A stretch of 64,000 nt of DNA from CAZTHL01 sp964613585 (GCA_964613585.1 CAZTHL010000007.1:14210-78209); one strand, 5' to 3'; positions 46,155-55,409 are shown, counted from the stretch's first letter. Notes: generated by a model not told the origin, from the letters alone. A program made the numbers and translations.

Positions 46155-48092
46155 ATGAGCGAGCCGCGCGTGCATCCGCAGTATGGCTGGGTGATCGAGG
46201 ATGACGACGACATTCCCTCCAATCGCTCGACCGCGCCAAACTTCTTTGCGGTGACCGACGCACGACTGTCGCGCCGGAGCCTGCTGAAGGGCGGCGCGGC
46301 GACCGTTGCGCTCGCCGGCACCGGCACCCCGCTCGCCGCTCGGCCCGCGCATGCGGCCAGCCCGTCGACGCTTACCTTCGAGGAACTCGCCCGCGGCCGC
46401 GACGAGCAGCTCCATGTCGCCCCCGGCTACGATCACCAGGTGCTGATCCGCTGGGGCGACAAGGTTCTGGCCGATGCCCCGGACTGGGATTCCCAAAATC
46501 AGACGGCTGAGGCGCAATCGCGGCAGTTCGGCTTCAACAACGATTTCGTCGGCTTCCTGCCGTTGCCGGCCGGCTCCCGGGAGTCCAACCGCGGGCTGCT
46601 CGTGGTGAACCACGAGTATACAAGCTCCAAGCACATGTTCCCCGGCGCGCCTGCGGCGATCGACCTGACCGAAGAGCAGGCCAACATCGACATGATGGCA
46701 CATGGCCTGTCGGTGATCGCTGTGGTCCGGCAAAACGGCCGTTGGCGCGTCGCCGACAGCCCGCTCAATCGCCGCATCACGCCCATGACCCGGATGGCGA
46801 TGAGTGGCCCGGCGGCGGGCAGCGGCCGCCTGGTGACGCCGGAGTCGCCGGACGGCACCCGCACCTTCGGCACCTACGGCAACTGCGCCGGCGGCGTGAC
46901 TCCCTGGGGCACCGTGCTGACGGCCGAGGAAAACGTGCAGAACTACTTCAAGGGCAACCCGGCGGCGACCGAGGAAGCCGAGAACTATGAGCGCTTCGGC
47001 CTTCCCGGCGGCGACAATCCCCGCTACGCCTGGGGCCATTTCCATGAGCGCTTTGACCTGGCTCAGCGGCCCCGCGAGCCGCTGCACGCCGGCTGGATTG
47101 TCGAGATCGACCCCTACGATGCCGACTTCGTGCCGAAGAAGCGGACCGCGCTTGGCCGCTGCAAGCACGAGGGCTGCAATGTCACGATCAACGGCGACGG
47201 CCGGGTCGTGGCCTACACCGGGGACGACCAGCGGTTCGAGTACATCTACCGCTTCGTCAGCGACGGCACCTACGACCCGGCCGACCGGGCTGCGAACATG
47301 GATCTGCTCGATCGCGGCACCTTGTCGGTAGCCGAGTTCAGAGCGGATGGCCGCGTTGCCTGGCACCGGCTGGTGCACGGCGAGGGCCCGCTGACGGAGG
47401 AGAACGGCTTCCGCAGCCAGGCCGACGTGGTGATCGACGTGCGCAAGGCGGCGGATCTGGTGGGCGCCACGCCGATGGACCGTCCCGAGGACATCGAGAT
47501 CAACCCGGTCACCGGCACCGTCTTCGCCAACCTCACCAACAACTCCCGGCGCGCGCCGACGGAGGTCAACGCCGCCAATCCCCGACACACCAACCTGTTC
47601 GGCCACATCATCGAGATGCGGCCGCCTGACGGCGACCACGGCGCCGCGGAGTTCACCTGGGACTTCTTCATCCTGGCCGGCGATCCTCGAGAGCGGCTGC
47701 ACGGCGCCATGTTCCATCCGGAGACCAGCGAGGACGGCTGGTTCGTGACACCGGACAACATGGCCTTTGACAACAAGGGGCGAATTTGGCTGGCAACGGA
47801 TGGTGGCGACCGCTACGGGTTCGCCGACGGCTGTTGGGCCGCCGACTGCACCGGCGAGGGACGGGCGCTGAGCCGGCACTTCCTTCGCTGCCCGATCGGC
47901 TCCGAGCTCTGCGGCCCCTTCTTCACACCTGATGATCGCAACTTCTTTGGCGCTGTGCAGCATCCCGGCGCGGCAGGTGACGCCAATTTCGACCAGCCGG
48001 CGACGCGCTGGCCGGACTTCGCGCCTGGGGTGCCGCCGCGCCCCTCGGTCATCGTTGTCACCAGGACCGACGGCGGGGAGATCGGTTCATAG
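46155..48092 (+). CDS. PhoX-family alkaline phosphatase
   Basis: A 645-residue exported protein of the PhoX (DUF839) family. Known members are Ca/Fe-dependent periplasmic alkaline phosphatases for organic phosphate scavenging. The Tat signal SRRSLLKG (39-46) lies after a cytoplasmic-looking leader of about 38 residues, as is usual for PhoX. Typical blocks are LLVVNHEYT, NCAGGVTPWGTVLTAEENV, YAWGHFHERFD and FDNKGRIWLATDGG. No Pho box was identified upstream. Confidence 0.9.
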   Translation: MSEPRVHPQYGWVIEDDDDIPSNRSTAPNFFAVTDARLSRRSLLKGGAATVALAGTGTPLAARPAHAASPSTLTFEELARGRDEQLHVAPGYDHQVLIRWGDKVLADAPDWDSQNQTAEAQSRQFGFNNDFVGFLPLPAGSRESNRGLLVVNHEYTSSKHMFPGAPAAIDLTEEQANIDMMAHGLSVIAVVRQNGRWRVADSPLNRRITPMTRMAMSGPAAGSGRLVTPESPDGTRTFGTYGNCAGGVTPWGTVLTAEENVQNYFKGNPAATEEAENYERFGLPGGDNPRYAWGHFHERFDLAQRPREPLHAGWIVEIDPYDADFVPKKRTALGRCKHEGCNVTINGDGRVVAYTGDDQRFEYIYRFVSDGTYDPADRAANMDLLDRGTLSVAEFRADGRVAWHRLVHGEGPLTEENGFRSQADVVIDVRKAADLVGATPMDRPEDIEINPVTGTVFANLTNNSRRAPTEVNAANPRHTNLFGHIIEMRPPDGDHGAAEFTWDFFILAGDPRERLHGAMFHPETSEDGWFVTPDNMAFDNKGRIWLATDGGDRYGFADGCWAADCTGEGRALSRHFLRCPIGSELCGPFFTPDDRNFFGAVQHPGAAGDANFDQPATRWPDFAPGVPPRPSVIVVTRTDGGEIGS

Positions 48093-48116
48093 GACCGCTG
48101 CATTGCTCTGGTGCGA

Positions 48117-48138
48117 GGGGCGGCTCGTAGGCCGCCCC
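48117..48138 (+). terminator. Terminator hairpin after phoX-like gene
   Basis: GGGGCGGC, six bases, GCCGCCCC: perfect 8-bp stem 25 bp after the stop. Only a short T-containing tail follows. Confidence 0.65.
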
Positions 48139-48391
48139 CGTTCCTGATGGAGACCACATCCCGGACGGTGAGTTTTTGAGATTGCCTCTTCACACTCCGC
48201 CAACGAGCGAAAACTCCGCCGCACCGAACCATTCGTTGAAGCAGGACGACGCTTAACCAACCTATGAATGCTGGGGATTGTCGGCGCCGCTCCCCATGGG
48301 CGATGATCCGCGTGCGCGTTGCAAACCTTGCGGCCAAGCGGTCGGTGAGGCGATTGCCAAGGGCGCGCGTCCGGAAGCGAGGCGGATCACC

Positions 48392-49150
48392 ATGAGACGG
48401 CGCAGATTCCTGACCGGCCTAAGTGTCACGGCGATGGCCTGCCCGCTTTGCGCAGCCACCGTCGCACGCGCGGCAGACGGCATCCACTGGGGCTATGGCG
48501 GCACGAGCGGCCCGAGCCGGTGGGCCTCGCTGGCAAAGGACTTCCAGGTGTGCGGCGCGGGAGCCGAGCAGTCACCGGTTGATCTGGATGCAGGCACCCC
48601 GGCAATCCTGACCGACGTCGGCGTCGACTGGCAGCCTTGCCCGCTTTCGGTGCTCAACAACGGCCACACAATACAGGTCAACACAGCCGCCGGGTGCTCG
48701 ATCACGCTCGACGGCAAGGCCTACAGGATGAAGCAATTCCACTTCCATCATCCGAGCGAGCATCTGATCGATGGGCGGGCTCAGGCGATGGAAGCGCACT
48801 TCGTTCACGTCGCGAACGATGGAGACGTCGCCGTCCTCGGCGTCTTCATGGTGCCCGGCGAGCCACACGACACCGTGGAGACAGTGTGGCAGGTCATGCC
48901 CAGGGCGCCCGGCCTGATCGAGACCGACGCGGCGATCATGCCGCAGACCTTGCTGCCGAGCCGTCATGGCTTCTGGCGCTATGCCGGATCGTTGACCACC
49001 CCGCCGTGCGACGAGATCGTGACCTGGACCGTCTACGCCGACCCGATCGAGATCTCGGCCGACCAGATCCGGCGCTTCGCGGCGATCTTCCCCAACAACG
49101 CCCGCCCGGCCCAGACCCTCAATCGTCGCTTCCTGCTGCGCAACTTCTAG
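48392..49150 (+). CDS. Exported alpha-class carbonic anhydrase
   Basis: A 252-residue periplasmic zinc enzyme interconverting CO2 and bicarbonate. Residues 1-28 are a signal with RRRRFLTGL, possibly Tat. The zinc ligands are H117 and H119 in QFHFHHPSEH and H136 in EAHFVH; SPVDLD and SLTTPPCDEIVTW are family blocks. ATG 48392 is chosen with GAGGCGG upstream. The TAG stop belongs to the left end of a family A repeat. Confidence 0.94.
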   Translation: MRRRRFLTGLSVTAMACPLCAATVARAADGIHWGYGGTSGPSRWASLAKDFQVCGAGAEQSPVDLDAGTPAILTDVGVDWQPCPLSVLNNGHTIQVNTAAGCSITLDGKAYRMKQFHFHHPSEHLIDGRAQAMEAHFVHVANDGDVAVLGVFMVPGEPHDTVETVWQVMPRAPGLIETDAAIMPQTLLPSRHGFWRYAGSLTTPPCDEIVTWTVYADPIEISADQIRRFAAIFPNNARPAQTLNRRFLLRNF

Positions 49151-49189
49151 AGCGTTTCCGGCTCACGTGGCATCGCCGGCCCAAGCGGC
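49147..49189. repeat. Family A repeat, left end at the carbonic anhydrase stop
   Basis: CTAGAGCGTTTCCGGCTCAC then GTGGCATCGCCGGCCC: left-end sequence only. The TAG within it is the carbonic anhydrase stop codon. Confidence 0.7.
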
Positions 49190-49278
49190 CTTGCCTGCCG
49201 ACAATAAGGCGCTGGCGGTTGGCACGGTCGCCCGGCAGACTTTGGGCACGTCCCCGAAACATGCCGCGCCGTGCCATC

Positions 49279-50199
49279 ATGCCGACCTTGCGCTATCATA
49301 CTGTTGATGTGTTCACCGATCGGGCCTTCGGTGGCAACCAGCTGGCCGTGGTGCTCGATGCCGACGCCCTGTCCCAGGGTGCCATGCAGTCGGTGGCGGC
49401 CGAGTTCAACTATGCCGAGACAAGCTTCGTGCGGGCCGCCGCCCCGGATCGTGGACCCACGGTGCGCATTTTCACGCCGACCCGGGAGATGCCATTCGCT
49501 GGGCACCCGACGATCGGCACCGCGCTGGTACTAGCGCACGAGGGGCGGGTGATCCCGAACCCGGCGGACAGCCTCAGTGCCACCGTTACCCTCGAGTTGC
49601 CGGTCGGGCCGACGCCGGTGACGGTCGGCTTCGACGGCGCGATGCCGGTCACTGCGACCTTGAGCGCGCCGGTACCGTTCTCGCGCAAGCAGGAGGTGTC
49701 CGTGGCGACGGCCGCTGGCGCCCTCGGCCTGGGAGAGCGGGTCATCGTCGGCGAGCACCACCCTCCGGTCGTCATTGGCTGCGGCGTCGACTTCCTGGCG
49801 GTCGAGCTGGCCTCAGCCGCGGCGCTCGCCGAGATCAGGCCGGACGCCGCACGCTACGCGACCCATCTCGGCGGCTGGCCGATCATCGGCATCCTCCCCT
49901 ATGTCCGCGACGTTGACGGCTTTGACACCCGGGCGCGCATGTTCGGGCCGGAGGCGGGGGTCGTCGAGGACGCGGCGACCGGCAGCGCCAACGTCGCGCT
50001 CGCCGGGCTGCTGGCCGAGCTGGAGCCGGCCGCCGACGGCAGCTTTCTCTACCGCATGGGCCAGGGCACGGAGATGGGCCGTCCGAGCGTGCTCGAGGGC
50101 GGCGCCGACAAGCAGGGGGGTCAAATCATCACCACCCGTATCGGCGGCGCCGCCGTCCCGATGTGTGCTGGCATCATCAGGGTGCCGGACGGTCTGTGA
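49279..50199 (+). CDS. PhzF-family isomerase/epimerase
   Basis: A 306-residue DAP-epimerase-fold protein. Family blocks are YHTVDVFTDRAFGGNQLAVV, catalytic E47 in FNYAETSFV, IFTPTREMPFAGHPTIGTA, and EDAATGSANVALAG near the C-terminus. Substrate unknown; many members are uncharacterised, a few act in phenazine synthesis. ATG 49279 or 49261 may be the start. Follows a family A repeat. Confidence 0.9.
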   Translation: MPTLRYHTVDVFTDRAFGGNQLAVVLDADALSQGAMQSVAAEFNYAETSFVRAAAPDRGPTVRIFTPTREMPFAGHPTIGTALVLAHEGRVIPNPADSLSATVTLELPVGPTPVTVGFDGAMPVTATLSAPVPFSRKQEVSVATAAGALGLGERVIVGEHHPPVVIGCGVDFLAVELASAAALAEIRPDAARYATHLGGWPIIGILPYVRDVDGFDTRARMFGPEAGVVEDAATGSANVALAGLLAELEPAADGSFLYRMGQGTEMGRPSVLEGGADKQGGQIITTRIGGAAVPMCAGIIRVPDGL

Positions 50200-50398
50200 T
50201 CCACGCGCCGGAAGCCGCCGCGGCGCTTGATCCTGAGCCGGAGCGCGCCCGGGCCGGCGTGCGATCGGGCGCGGCTTCGGCGACGAGGTCGGCGTGGCCG
50301 CGCCAGTGACTGACAAAGCCGTGATGTGACGCGCCGCCCTCGTGATTGGCCTGCCGCACCCCGGCGTGACATTTTCGCGCTCAGGAGGACGGACGCCA

Positions 50399-50731
50399 AT
50401 GCGACGGGTGCTAACGGTCGTCTTGGTCATGGGTGCGCTTCTGGTCGTGACGGGCCAGCCGATGCCGCCGCCAACGGACGGGCAAGATCCGGCGGGGGCG
50501 TCGGCCGTCGCGGGCGGCGCCGAGGCCGCCCTGACTTCGGCGTCCGGTCATGGATCGGACGACGCGCCGTGCCGGTGCGAGCTGGCGGGTGGCTGCACCG
50601 CTCCGATCCTTGCTCCACATGCGGACGGGCATGGCAGATCCGCTCTCCGCGGCCGCGGTCCGCCGCCTTGCGGGACGGTGCCATGCGGGCTGTCGCAGGA
50701 GGTCCCGGCGCCACCGCCGCGCCCGGTCTGA
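50399..50731 (+). CDS. Small exported cysteine-containing protein
   Basis: A 110-residue protein with a signal peptide (RRVLTVVLVMGALLVVTGQ), a Gly/Ala-rich middle, and cysteines in APCRCELAGGCTAP and PPCGTVPCG. GGAGG precedes the ATG. No family recognised. It is 106 bp upstream of a DoxX-type gene and may be co-transcribed with it. Confidence 0.6.
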   Translation: MRRVLTVVLVMGALLVVTGQPMPPPTDGQDPAGASAVAGGAEAALTSASGHGSDDAPCRCELAGGCTAPILAPHADGHGRSALRGRGPPPCGTVPCGLSQEVPAPPPRPV

Positions 50732-50837
50732 CCCGCCCGGCATCGGGCCGACGATCGGCCCGGCCCGGGCGCTTCCGGCAAGACGCGTCCCGCCCTCGTG
50801 CGGGCGCCCGACCGACTGTCAGACCTAGGAGCATCCT

Positions 50838-51785
50838 ATGCTGCGCATGAACGAGCGCGCCTTCGATCCGGCGCGCGTGGCCCTGATCCTGCGTCTCGGC
50901 CTGGGCTCGGTGTTTGTGATCGGCGGCTGGTTCAAGCTGTCCCGGCTCATCGATCCGGCCACCCGCGACGACCTTATTGCCACCTACCTGAGCCCGGCGG
51001 GCTACATCAACGCCTTCTTCCAGGAGGTGCTGTTCAGCGGCCCGATCGGACAGGTGGTCAGCCCCGGCGGCTTCCTTGCCGCCCTCTCCACGTTCGAACT
51101 GCTGTCCGGCCTGGCTCTCCTGGCCGGCTTCCTGGTGCGACCGCTGGCGCTCATCTACGGCCTGCTGCTCTGGACCTTCGTGGCCGCGCTGCCGGTCACC
51201 GTCTCTCCCGGCGCCCAGGCGCCCGATCCGACCTATCTGGCGCCCGCGCTGCTGGTGCAGATCCGCGATGTCGGCCTGTCCGGCCTGATGTTCGCGCTGT
51301 TCCTTCTCGGGCCGGGCCGGTGGAGCGTTGACGGCCGGCTGTTCGAAGACGTCGGCGGCCCGGCCGATGACACGGCGCCGCCCCAGTGGCAGGGGCTTGG
51401 CCTGCTCGTGCGCCTGTCGCTGGCCGCGCCCCTGCTGGTCGGTGGCCTGTTCGCCGGCATGGACAGCATCAAGAGCTGGGGCGTCTGGCCGCCGCTGCTG
51501 CTGATCGCCGCCGGCATGCTGATCGCCGGCGGCGCGGTCCGGCTGGCCGGCGCCATGACCGCGGCGATCATGCTGTGGTTCGCCGCCGGCGCGGTCGGAC
51601 CCGACGCCGGGCCGATCGTCACGCTCAACGCCTTCAAGCGGGAGCTTGCCTTCCTGGCGGCCGCATGGATCCTGGCCGTGCACGGGGGTGGCGATCGCTA
51701 CACCGCGGCCGACCTTCTCCGGCGCTCGGCCGCGGCGTTGGCCCGACGTCGGCGCCGCCGCCGCGGCAGCCCGCGCCTCGGCTGA
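50838..51785 (+). CDS. DoxX/DoxD-family membrane protein
   Basis: A 315-residue membrane protein with about eight helices and a DoxX-like N-terminal domain (VALILRLGLGSVFVIGGWFKL, then FELLSGLALLAGFLVRPLAL). DoxD-type subunits belong to thiosulfate:quinone oxidoreductase; other DoxX proteins act in redox stress. AGGAG precedes the ATG. No DoxA partner is next to it, so the reaction is not known. Confidence 0.82.
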   Translation: MLRMNERAFDPARVALILRLGLGSVFVIGGWFKLSRLIDPATRDDLIATYLSPAGYINAFFQEVLFSGPIGQVVSPGGFLAALSTFELLSGLALLAGFLVRPLALIYGLLLWTFVAALPVTVSPGAQAPDPTYLAPALLVQIRDVGLSGLMFALFLLGPGRWSVDGRLFEDVGGPADDTAPPQWQGLGLLVRLSLAAPLLVGGLFAGMDSIKSWGVWPPLLLIAAGMLIAGGAVRLAGAMTAAIMLWFAAGAVGPDAGPIVTLNAFKRELAFLAAAWILAVHGGGDRYTAADLLRRSAAALARRRRRRRGSPRLG

Positions 51786-52102
51786 CCTGCGTGGCGGGAC
51801 AGCGGCCGGCATCCGGACGGATGCCGGCCGCCTCGGCGCGCTCACGGGCGCTGTCGCGCGCTTGTGATGGCGTCTCACGCGGCAGTGCAGCACGGTTTAC
51901 CGGCCGTTTACCGTACACTGCCATGGTCCTGAAGACGCAAGGCGGATCCTTCGGCCATGGTAGAAGCGCGATCGACTCAAGAGTCCGGTCAACGACGGCC
52001 CGCGGCCCGAAGGAATCCGCGCCCGCGGATCAGGACAAAACAGCCGCTATTGGCGGATGGTGGCCGGTCCGGGTCATCACGAGGTGCCGGATCGATCGAC
52101 CG
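51786..52102. other. Upstream region of the RES/Xre toxin-antitoxin pair
   Basis: Contains the direct repeat at 51893-51913. The antitoxin frame is open back through this interval, with an ATG at 51923, but the protein family starts near 52103. No other gene. Confidence 0.5.
51893..51913 (+). promoter_or_regulatory. Direct repeat, candidate toxin-antitoxin operator
   Basis: CGGTTTACCG at 51893-51902 and CCGTTTACCG at 51904-51913: 10-bp repeats one helical turn (11 bp) apart upstream of the antitoxin gene. Operator function is inferred. Confidence 0.4.
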
Positions 52103-52444
52103 ATGAGCTCTGGATATTTTGCGCAGCTCATCGAGGATTTGACCGAGCACGGCGACCTCGGCGCCCGGGAGCTGGCCGACATCGCTCTCGTGTCCCCGGC
52201 CAGCCTGGGGCGCTGGCGCCGCGATGAGCTCGAGCCCGGTGCCCGGCCGGCGCGCATCCTGACCGAGCTGCACGCCATTGTCGGCCGGCTGGGCCGCTAC
52301 TACGACCCCGCCGAGGTCCGACTCTGGCTGCACGCCCGACACCCCCAGCTCGGCGGCGAGCGGGCCGTGGACATGGTCCGGCAAGGCCGCGCGGCCGACG
52401 TGCTGCGCGTGCTCGACCGGCTCGATGCCGCGGTCTTCCTGTAG
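52103..52444 (+). CDS. MbcA/ParS/Xre-type antitoxin (DUF2384)
   Basis: A 113-residue DNA-binding antitoxin: helix-turn-helix (LGARELADIALVSPASLGRW) and the C-terminal MbcA/ParS toxin-binding region (LHARHPQLGGERAVDMVRQG, ending LDRLDAAVFL). It precedes the RES toxin by 8 bp, the standard antitoxin-toxin order. ATG 52103 fits the family length, but the start is uncertain. Confidence 0.87.
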   Translation: MSSGYFAQLIEDLTEHGDLGARELADIALVSPASLGRWRRDELEPGARPARILTELHAIVGRLGRYYDPAEVRLWLHARHPQLGGERAVDMVRQGRAADVLRVLDRLDAAVFL

Positions 52445-52452
52445 GATCGGCC

Positions 52453-53022
52453 ATGTCGCGCACACCCGACGACCGCCACCTGCTCGACGCACTCGAGGCC
52501 GTCCCACCCGTCTCGATCGCCGGCACCGTCTGGCGCGTGGTGCAGTGCGGGCGCGATCCGCGCGAGGCCAGCGCCGCCGGCGGCCGCTGGGACGAGGGTG
52601 AGGTGGCGGCGCTCTACACCTCCTGCGAGCCGGCGGGCGCGGCCGCCGAGCTGCTGTTTCACCTGCGGCGGGGCCAGCCGGTGTTCCCGTCCCGGATGGA
52701 ATACTGCCTCCATGCCCTCCGGGTGTTCGTGAGCGATGCGCTGGACTTGTCCGAGCCGGGGGATCTGGCGACCCTGGGTGTCGACATGACCTGCTACGGC
52801 CGGCTGGCCTATGCCGACCGGGCGGTCGAGTACACGCGCACCCAGGCCGTGGCCAAGGCCGCCCGCCGCCTGGAGCGCTCCGCCCTGCTGGTGCCGAGCG
52901 CGCGCTGGGCCTGCAGCAATCTGGTCCTGCTCGGCGGCGCCCCCGCCGACGCCGTCGTGTCGGTCCAGGCGCACGGCCCCGTCGACTGGCCGACCGGTCC
53001 GCTCGCCCGGTCCGTCGGCTAG
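52453..53022 (+). CDS. RES-domain toxin
   Basis: A 189-residue RES toxin; characterised members (MbcT, RES-Xre systems) deplete cellular NAD+. The domain shows GTVWRVVQCGRDPREASAAG, the conserved GGRWDEGEVAALYTS and AAAELLFHLRRG motifs that carry the active-site Arg, Tyr and Glu, and a final NLVLL Ser/Asn region. AGGA lies 6 bases before the ATG. Confidence 0.9.
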   Translation: MSRTPDDRHLLDALEAVPPVSIAGTVWRVVQCGRDPREASAAGGRWDEGEVAALYTSCEPAGAAAELLFHLRRGQPVFPSRMEYCLHALRVFVSDALDLSEPGDLATLGVDMTCYGRLAYADRAVEYTRTQAVAKAARRLERSALLVPSARWACSNLVLLGGAPADAVVSVQAHGPVDWPTGPLARSVG

Positions 53023-53140
53023 CGGAAGGCCGCCGGCACGAGGCCGTCGTGACGGGCCGGCTCCCGGCGCGCCCGGCGGGCCGCCCCCGTCCGGCCATCG
53101 CCACCGGTCGTGACGCCGGCGCCGCGCGCGACCGCCGGGC

Positions 53141-53551
53141 TCACCCAACCTTGCGCACCCCGTTCACCAGGCTCGGCTCGGGATCGTCGCCGCCGCGCAC
53201 GGCCTCGTCGACCACCACGTCGATGATGCGATCGCGGATGTCGACCGTCACCGTGGCGGCGGTGTCGAGCCGGACCTTGATCGCCCGCTTCAGCTCGTCG
53301 ATCGCCGCCGGCGCCGCGGCGGCCACGGCAGCGCGCCGGTCGAGCGGCAGGTCGTGCAGGATGGTCCAGGCCAGCGCGGCGATGGCCACCAGCAGGCCGG
53401 CGATGTCGACGCCGTTGGGGCCGAACTGCTCCGCCGCCTCCGCCTCGCGGCCCTGCATGATCAGCTCGACGTCCTGCAGAAAGCGCGGGTCGAGCATGGG
53501 CGCCAGCCGCTCCGCCGACCGCCGCGACAGATCCTGAACCTCACGTTGCAT
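53141..53551 (-). CDS. Hypothetical protein with one hydrophobic segment
   Basis: A 136-residue protein with charged helices at the ends and one membrane-like stretch (about 49-69, VDIAGLLVAIAALAWTILHDL). The C-terminal part has a regular beta pattern (TVTVDIRDRIIDVVVDEAV). GGAG lies 8 bases upstream of the ATG. No family recognised. Convergent with the RES toxin gene and divergent from the sugar transporter operon. Confidence 0.65.
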   Translation of the reverse strand: MQREVQDLSRRSAERLAPMLDPRFLQDVELIMQGREAEAAEQFGPNGVDIAGLLVAIAALAWTILHDLPLDRRAAVAAAAPAAIDELKRAIKVRLDTAATVTVDIRDRIIDVVVDEAVRGGDDPEPSLVNGVRKVG

Positions 53552-53990
53552 ATCTCCGTCTCCGAAATGACTTTTTCGGCGTCAGTCGAGCCAATGGCGC
53601 AAGCATGGCGCGCGCACCGGCCGGGGGTCAACATGGCCAACCGTGTCGGCGCCCTGTTCCTTCCGCCGGGCCGCCCTCCTCCGAACAGCAACGCCCGGGG
53701 CCCCGCGCGGCGGGCGGGCATCGGATGGCGTACTGCGATTGCCCCGGCGGCTCTGTGATTTTTCCAACATCAACGCGAACTGTCCGGGCGATGACACAAC
53801 CCTGTCTCCGGATGAGCACCGGCGGCCACAGCGTCGGCCCCGGCCCGGCGCGCCGGCGCCGCTTCGGCGCCAGGCCCTTGCCAGCGATTCCACCATGGGC
53901 TTAGGCTTTCCCCCGGTCGGACACGGGAACCGGGCCGACGCGACGCGGTTCGCCCGACTCGACAAGATCCATGACCGTCGGGAGGAGCGG
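53552..53990. other. Divergent promoter region, no gene
   Basis: GC-rich with one AT patch (53755-53785, GTGATTTTTCCAACATC), a candidate promoter for the sugar ABC operon. No operator palindrome stands out. Confidence 0.5.
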
Positions 53991-55352
53991 ATGACGGGAC
54001 GCCTGCATCGACCCCTGCGCCGGGCGCGGCGCGGCACCCTGGCCGCCCTGCTCGCCGCCGCCGCCCTCATCGGTCTCGGCCCCGGCCCCGGCCCCGGTCT
54101 CGGCCTCGGCCTCGGTCTCGGCGCCACCCCGGCTCGCGCCCAGGGCGTCACCGTGTCGATCTCCTGCGGCGCCGTCGGCCCGGAGCTCGAGGTCTGCCGC
54201 GAAGGCGCGGAGATCTGGGCCGAGCGCACCGGCAACCGCGTCAACGTGGTGTCGACGCCGAACTCGACCACCGAGCGGCTGGCCCTCTACCAGCAGCTGC
54301 TCAACGCCGGCGCCGGCGACATCGACGTGTTCCAGATCGACGTCATCCACCCGGGCCTGCTCGGCAGCCACTTCGTCGACCTGGCGCCCCGGGCCGGCGC
54401 CGAGACCGGGGCGTTCTTCGACACCCTGATCGTCAACAACACGGTCGACGGCGCGCTGATCGCCCTGCCCTGGTTCGTCGACGCCGGGCTGCTCTACTAC
54501 CGGACCGACCTGCTCGAGCAGCACGGCCTTGCGCCGCCGCGCACCTGGCAGGAGCTGACCGCCCAGGCCGCCGCCATCCAGGAGGGCGAGCGCGCCGCCG
54601 GCAACGACCGCTTCTGGGGCTTCGTCTGGCAGGGCCGCGCCTACGAGGGGCTGACCTGCAACGCGCTCGAGTGGATCGACAGCTTCGGCGGCGGCACCAT
54701 CGTGGCCAACGACGGCCGCATCACGGTCAACAACCCCCGGGCCATCGCGGCGGTCGACCTGGCGGCCGGCTGGGTCGGCGCCATCTCGCCCGACGGCGTG
54801 CTCAACTACACCGAGGAGGAGGCGCGCGGCGTCTTCCAGACCGGCAACGCCGCCTTCATGCGCAACTGGCCCTATGCCTGGGGCGCCGCCCAGTCGCCGG
54901 ACAGCCCGATCCGCGGCCGGGTCGGCGTCATCCCGCTGCCGAGGGGCGGGCCCGAGGGCAAGGCCAGCGGCACCCTCGGCGGCTGGCAGCTGGCGGTGTC
55001 GAAATACTCCGACCATGTCGAGCAGGCGACCGACCTGGTGCTCCACCTGACCGGCCGGGAGGAGCAGAAGCGCCGGGCGCTCAGCGCCTTCGCCGCCCCG
55101 CCGACCCGCGTCGACCTGTACCGGGACAGCGAGGTCATCGGTGACAACCCGCTGTTCCGCGACCTGGCCGACACCCTGGAGAACGCCGTCGCCCGTCCGT
55201 CCACGGTGACCGGCGAGAAGTACAACGAGGCCTCGGCCGCCTTCTGGAACGGCGTCCACGCCACCCTGTCCGGCAGCGGCGACGCGGCAACCAACCTGGC
55301 GGCGGTCGAGCGCGAGCTCATCCGCATGAGCCGCGGCGGCCGCCGCTGGTGA
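53991..55352 (+). CDS. Sugar ABC transporter substrate-binding protein
   Basis: A 453-residue family-1 solute-binding protein of the maltose/trehalose type. The signal peptide (about 1-50) contains a Gly-Leu/Gly-Pro dipeptide repeat from a hexanucleotide repeat and ends ATPARAQ. Mature blocks: VTVSISCGAVGPELEVCREG, FVDAGLLYYRTDLLEQHGL, PRTWQELTAQA, MRNWPYAWG and LGGWQLAVSKYSDHVEQA. Two cysteines near the mature N-terminus may form a disulfide. GGGAGGAG precedes the ATG. First gene of a four-gene transporter operon. Confidence 0.9.
   Translation: MTGRLHRPLRRARRGTLAALLAAAALIGLGPGPGPGLGLGLGLGATPARAQGVTVSISCGAVGPELEVCREGAEIWAERTGNRVNVVSTPNSTTERLALYQQLLNAGAGDIDVFQIDVIHPGLLGSHFVDLAPRAGAETGAFFDTLIVNNTVDGALIALPWFVDAGLLYYRTDLLEQHGLAPPRTWQELTAQAAAIQEGERAAGNDRFWGFVWQGRAYEGLTCNALEWIDSFGGGTIVANDGRITVNNPRAIAAVDLAAGWVGAISPDGVLNYTEEEARGVFQTGNAAFMRNWPYAWGAAQSPDSPIRGRVGVIPLPRGGPEGKASGTLGGWQLAVSKYSDHVEQATDLVLHLTGREEQKRRALSAFAAPPTRVDLYRDSEVIGDNPLFRDLADTLENAVARPSTVTGEKYNEASAAFWNGVHATLSGSGDAATNLAAVERELIRMSRGGRRW
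54073..54121 (+). repeat. Hexanucleotide repeat inside a signal peptide
   Basis: About eight imperfect units of CTCGGC/CCCGGC coding Gly-Leu and Gly-Pro pairs in the hydrophobic core of the sugar-binding protein signal peptide. Unit length keeps the reading frame when copies are gained or lost. Confidence 0.8.
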
Positions 55353-55409
55353 GCCGATGACGGCCCCCGCCCCGGCCCCCGCCCCGGCCGCCGGCCCGGA
55401 GCCCGCCGG

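Noticed and set aside
51923..52102. Upstream extension of the antitoxin from ATG 51923
   Set aside because: No ribosome site, and the added residues are unlike antitoxins of this family; kept only as an alternative in the toxin-antitoxin finding.
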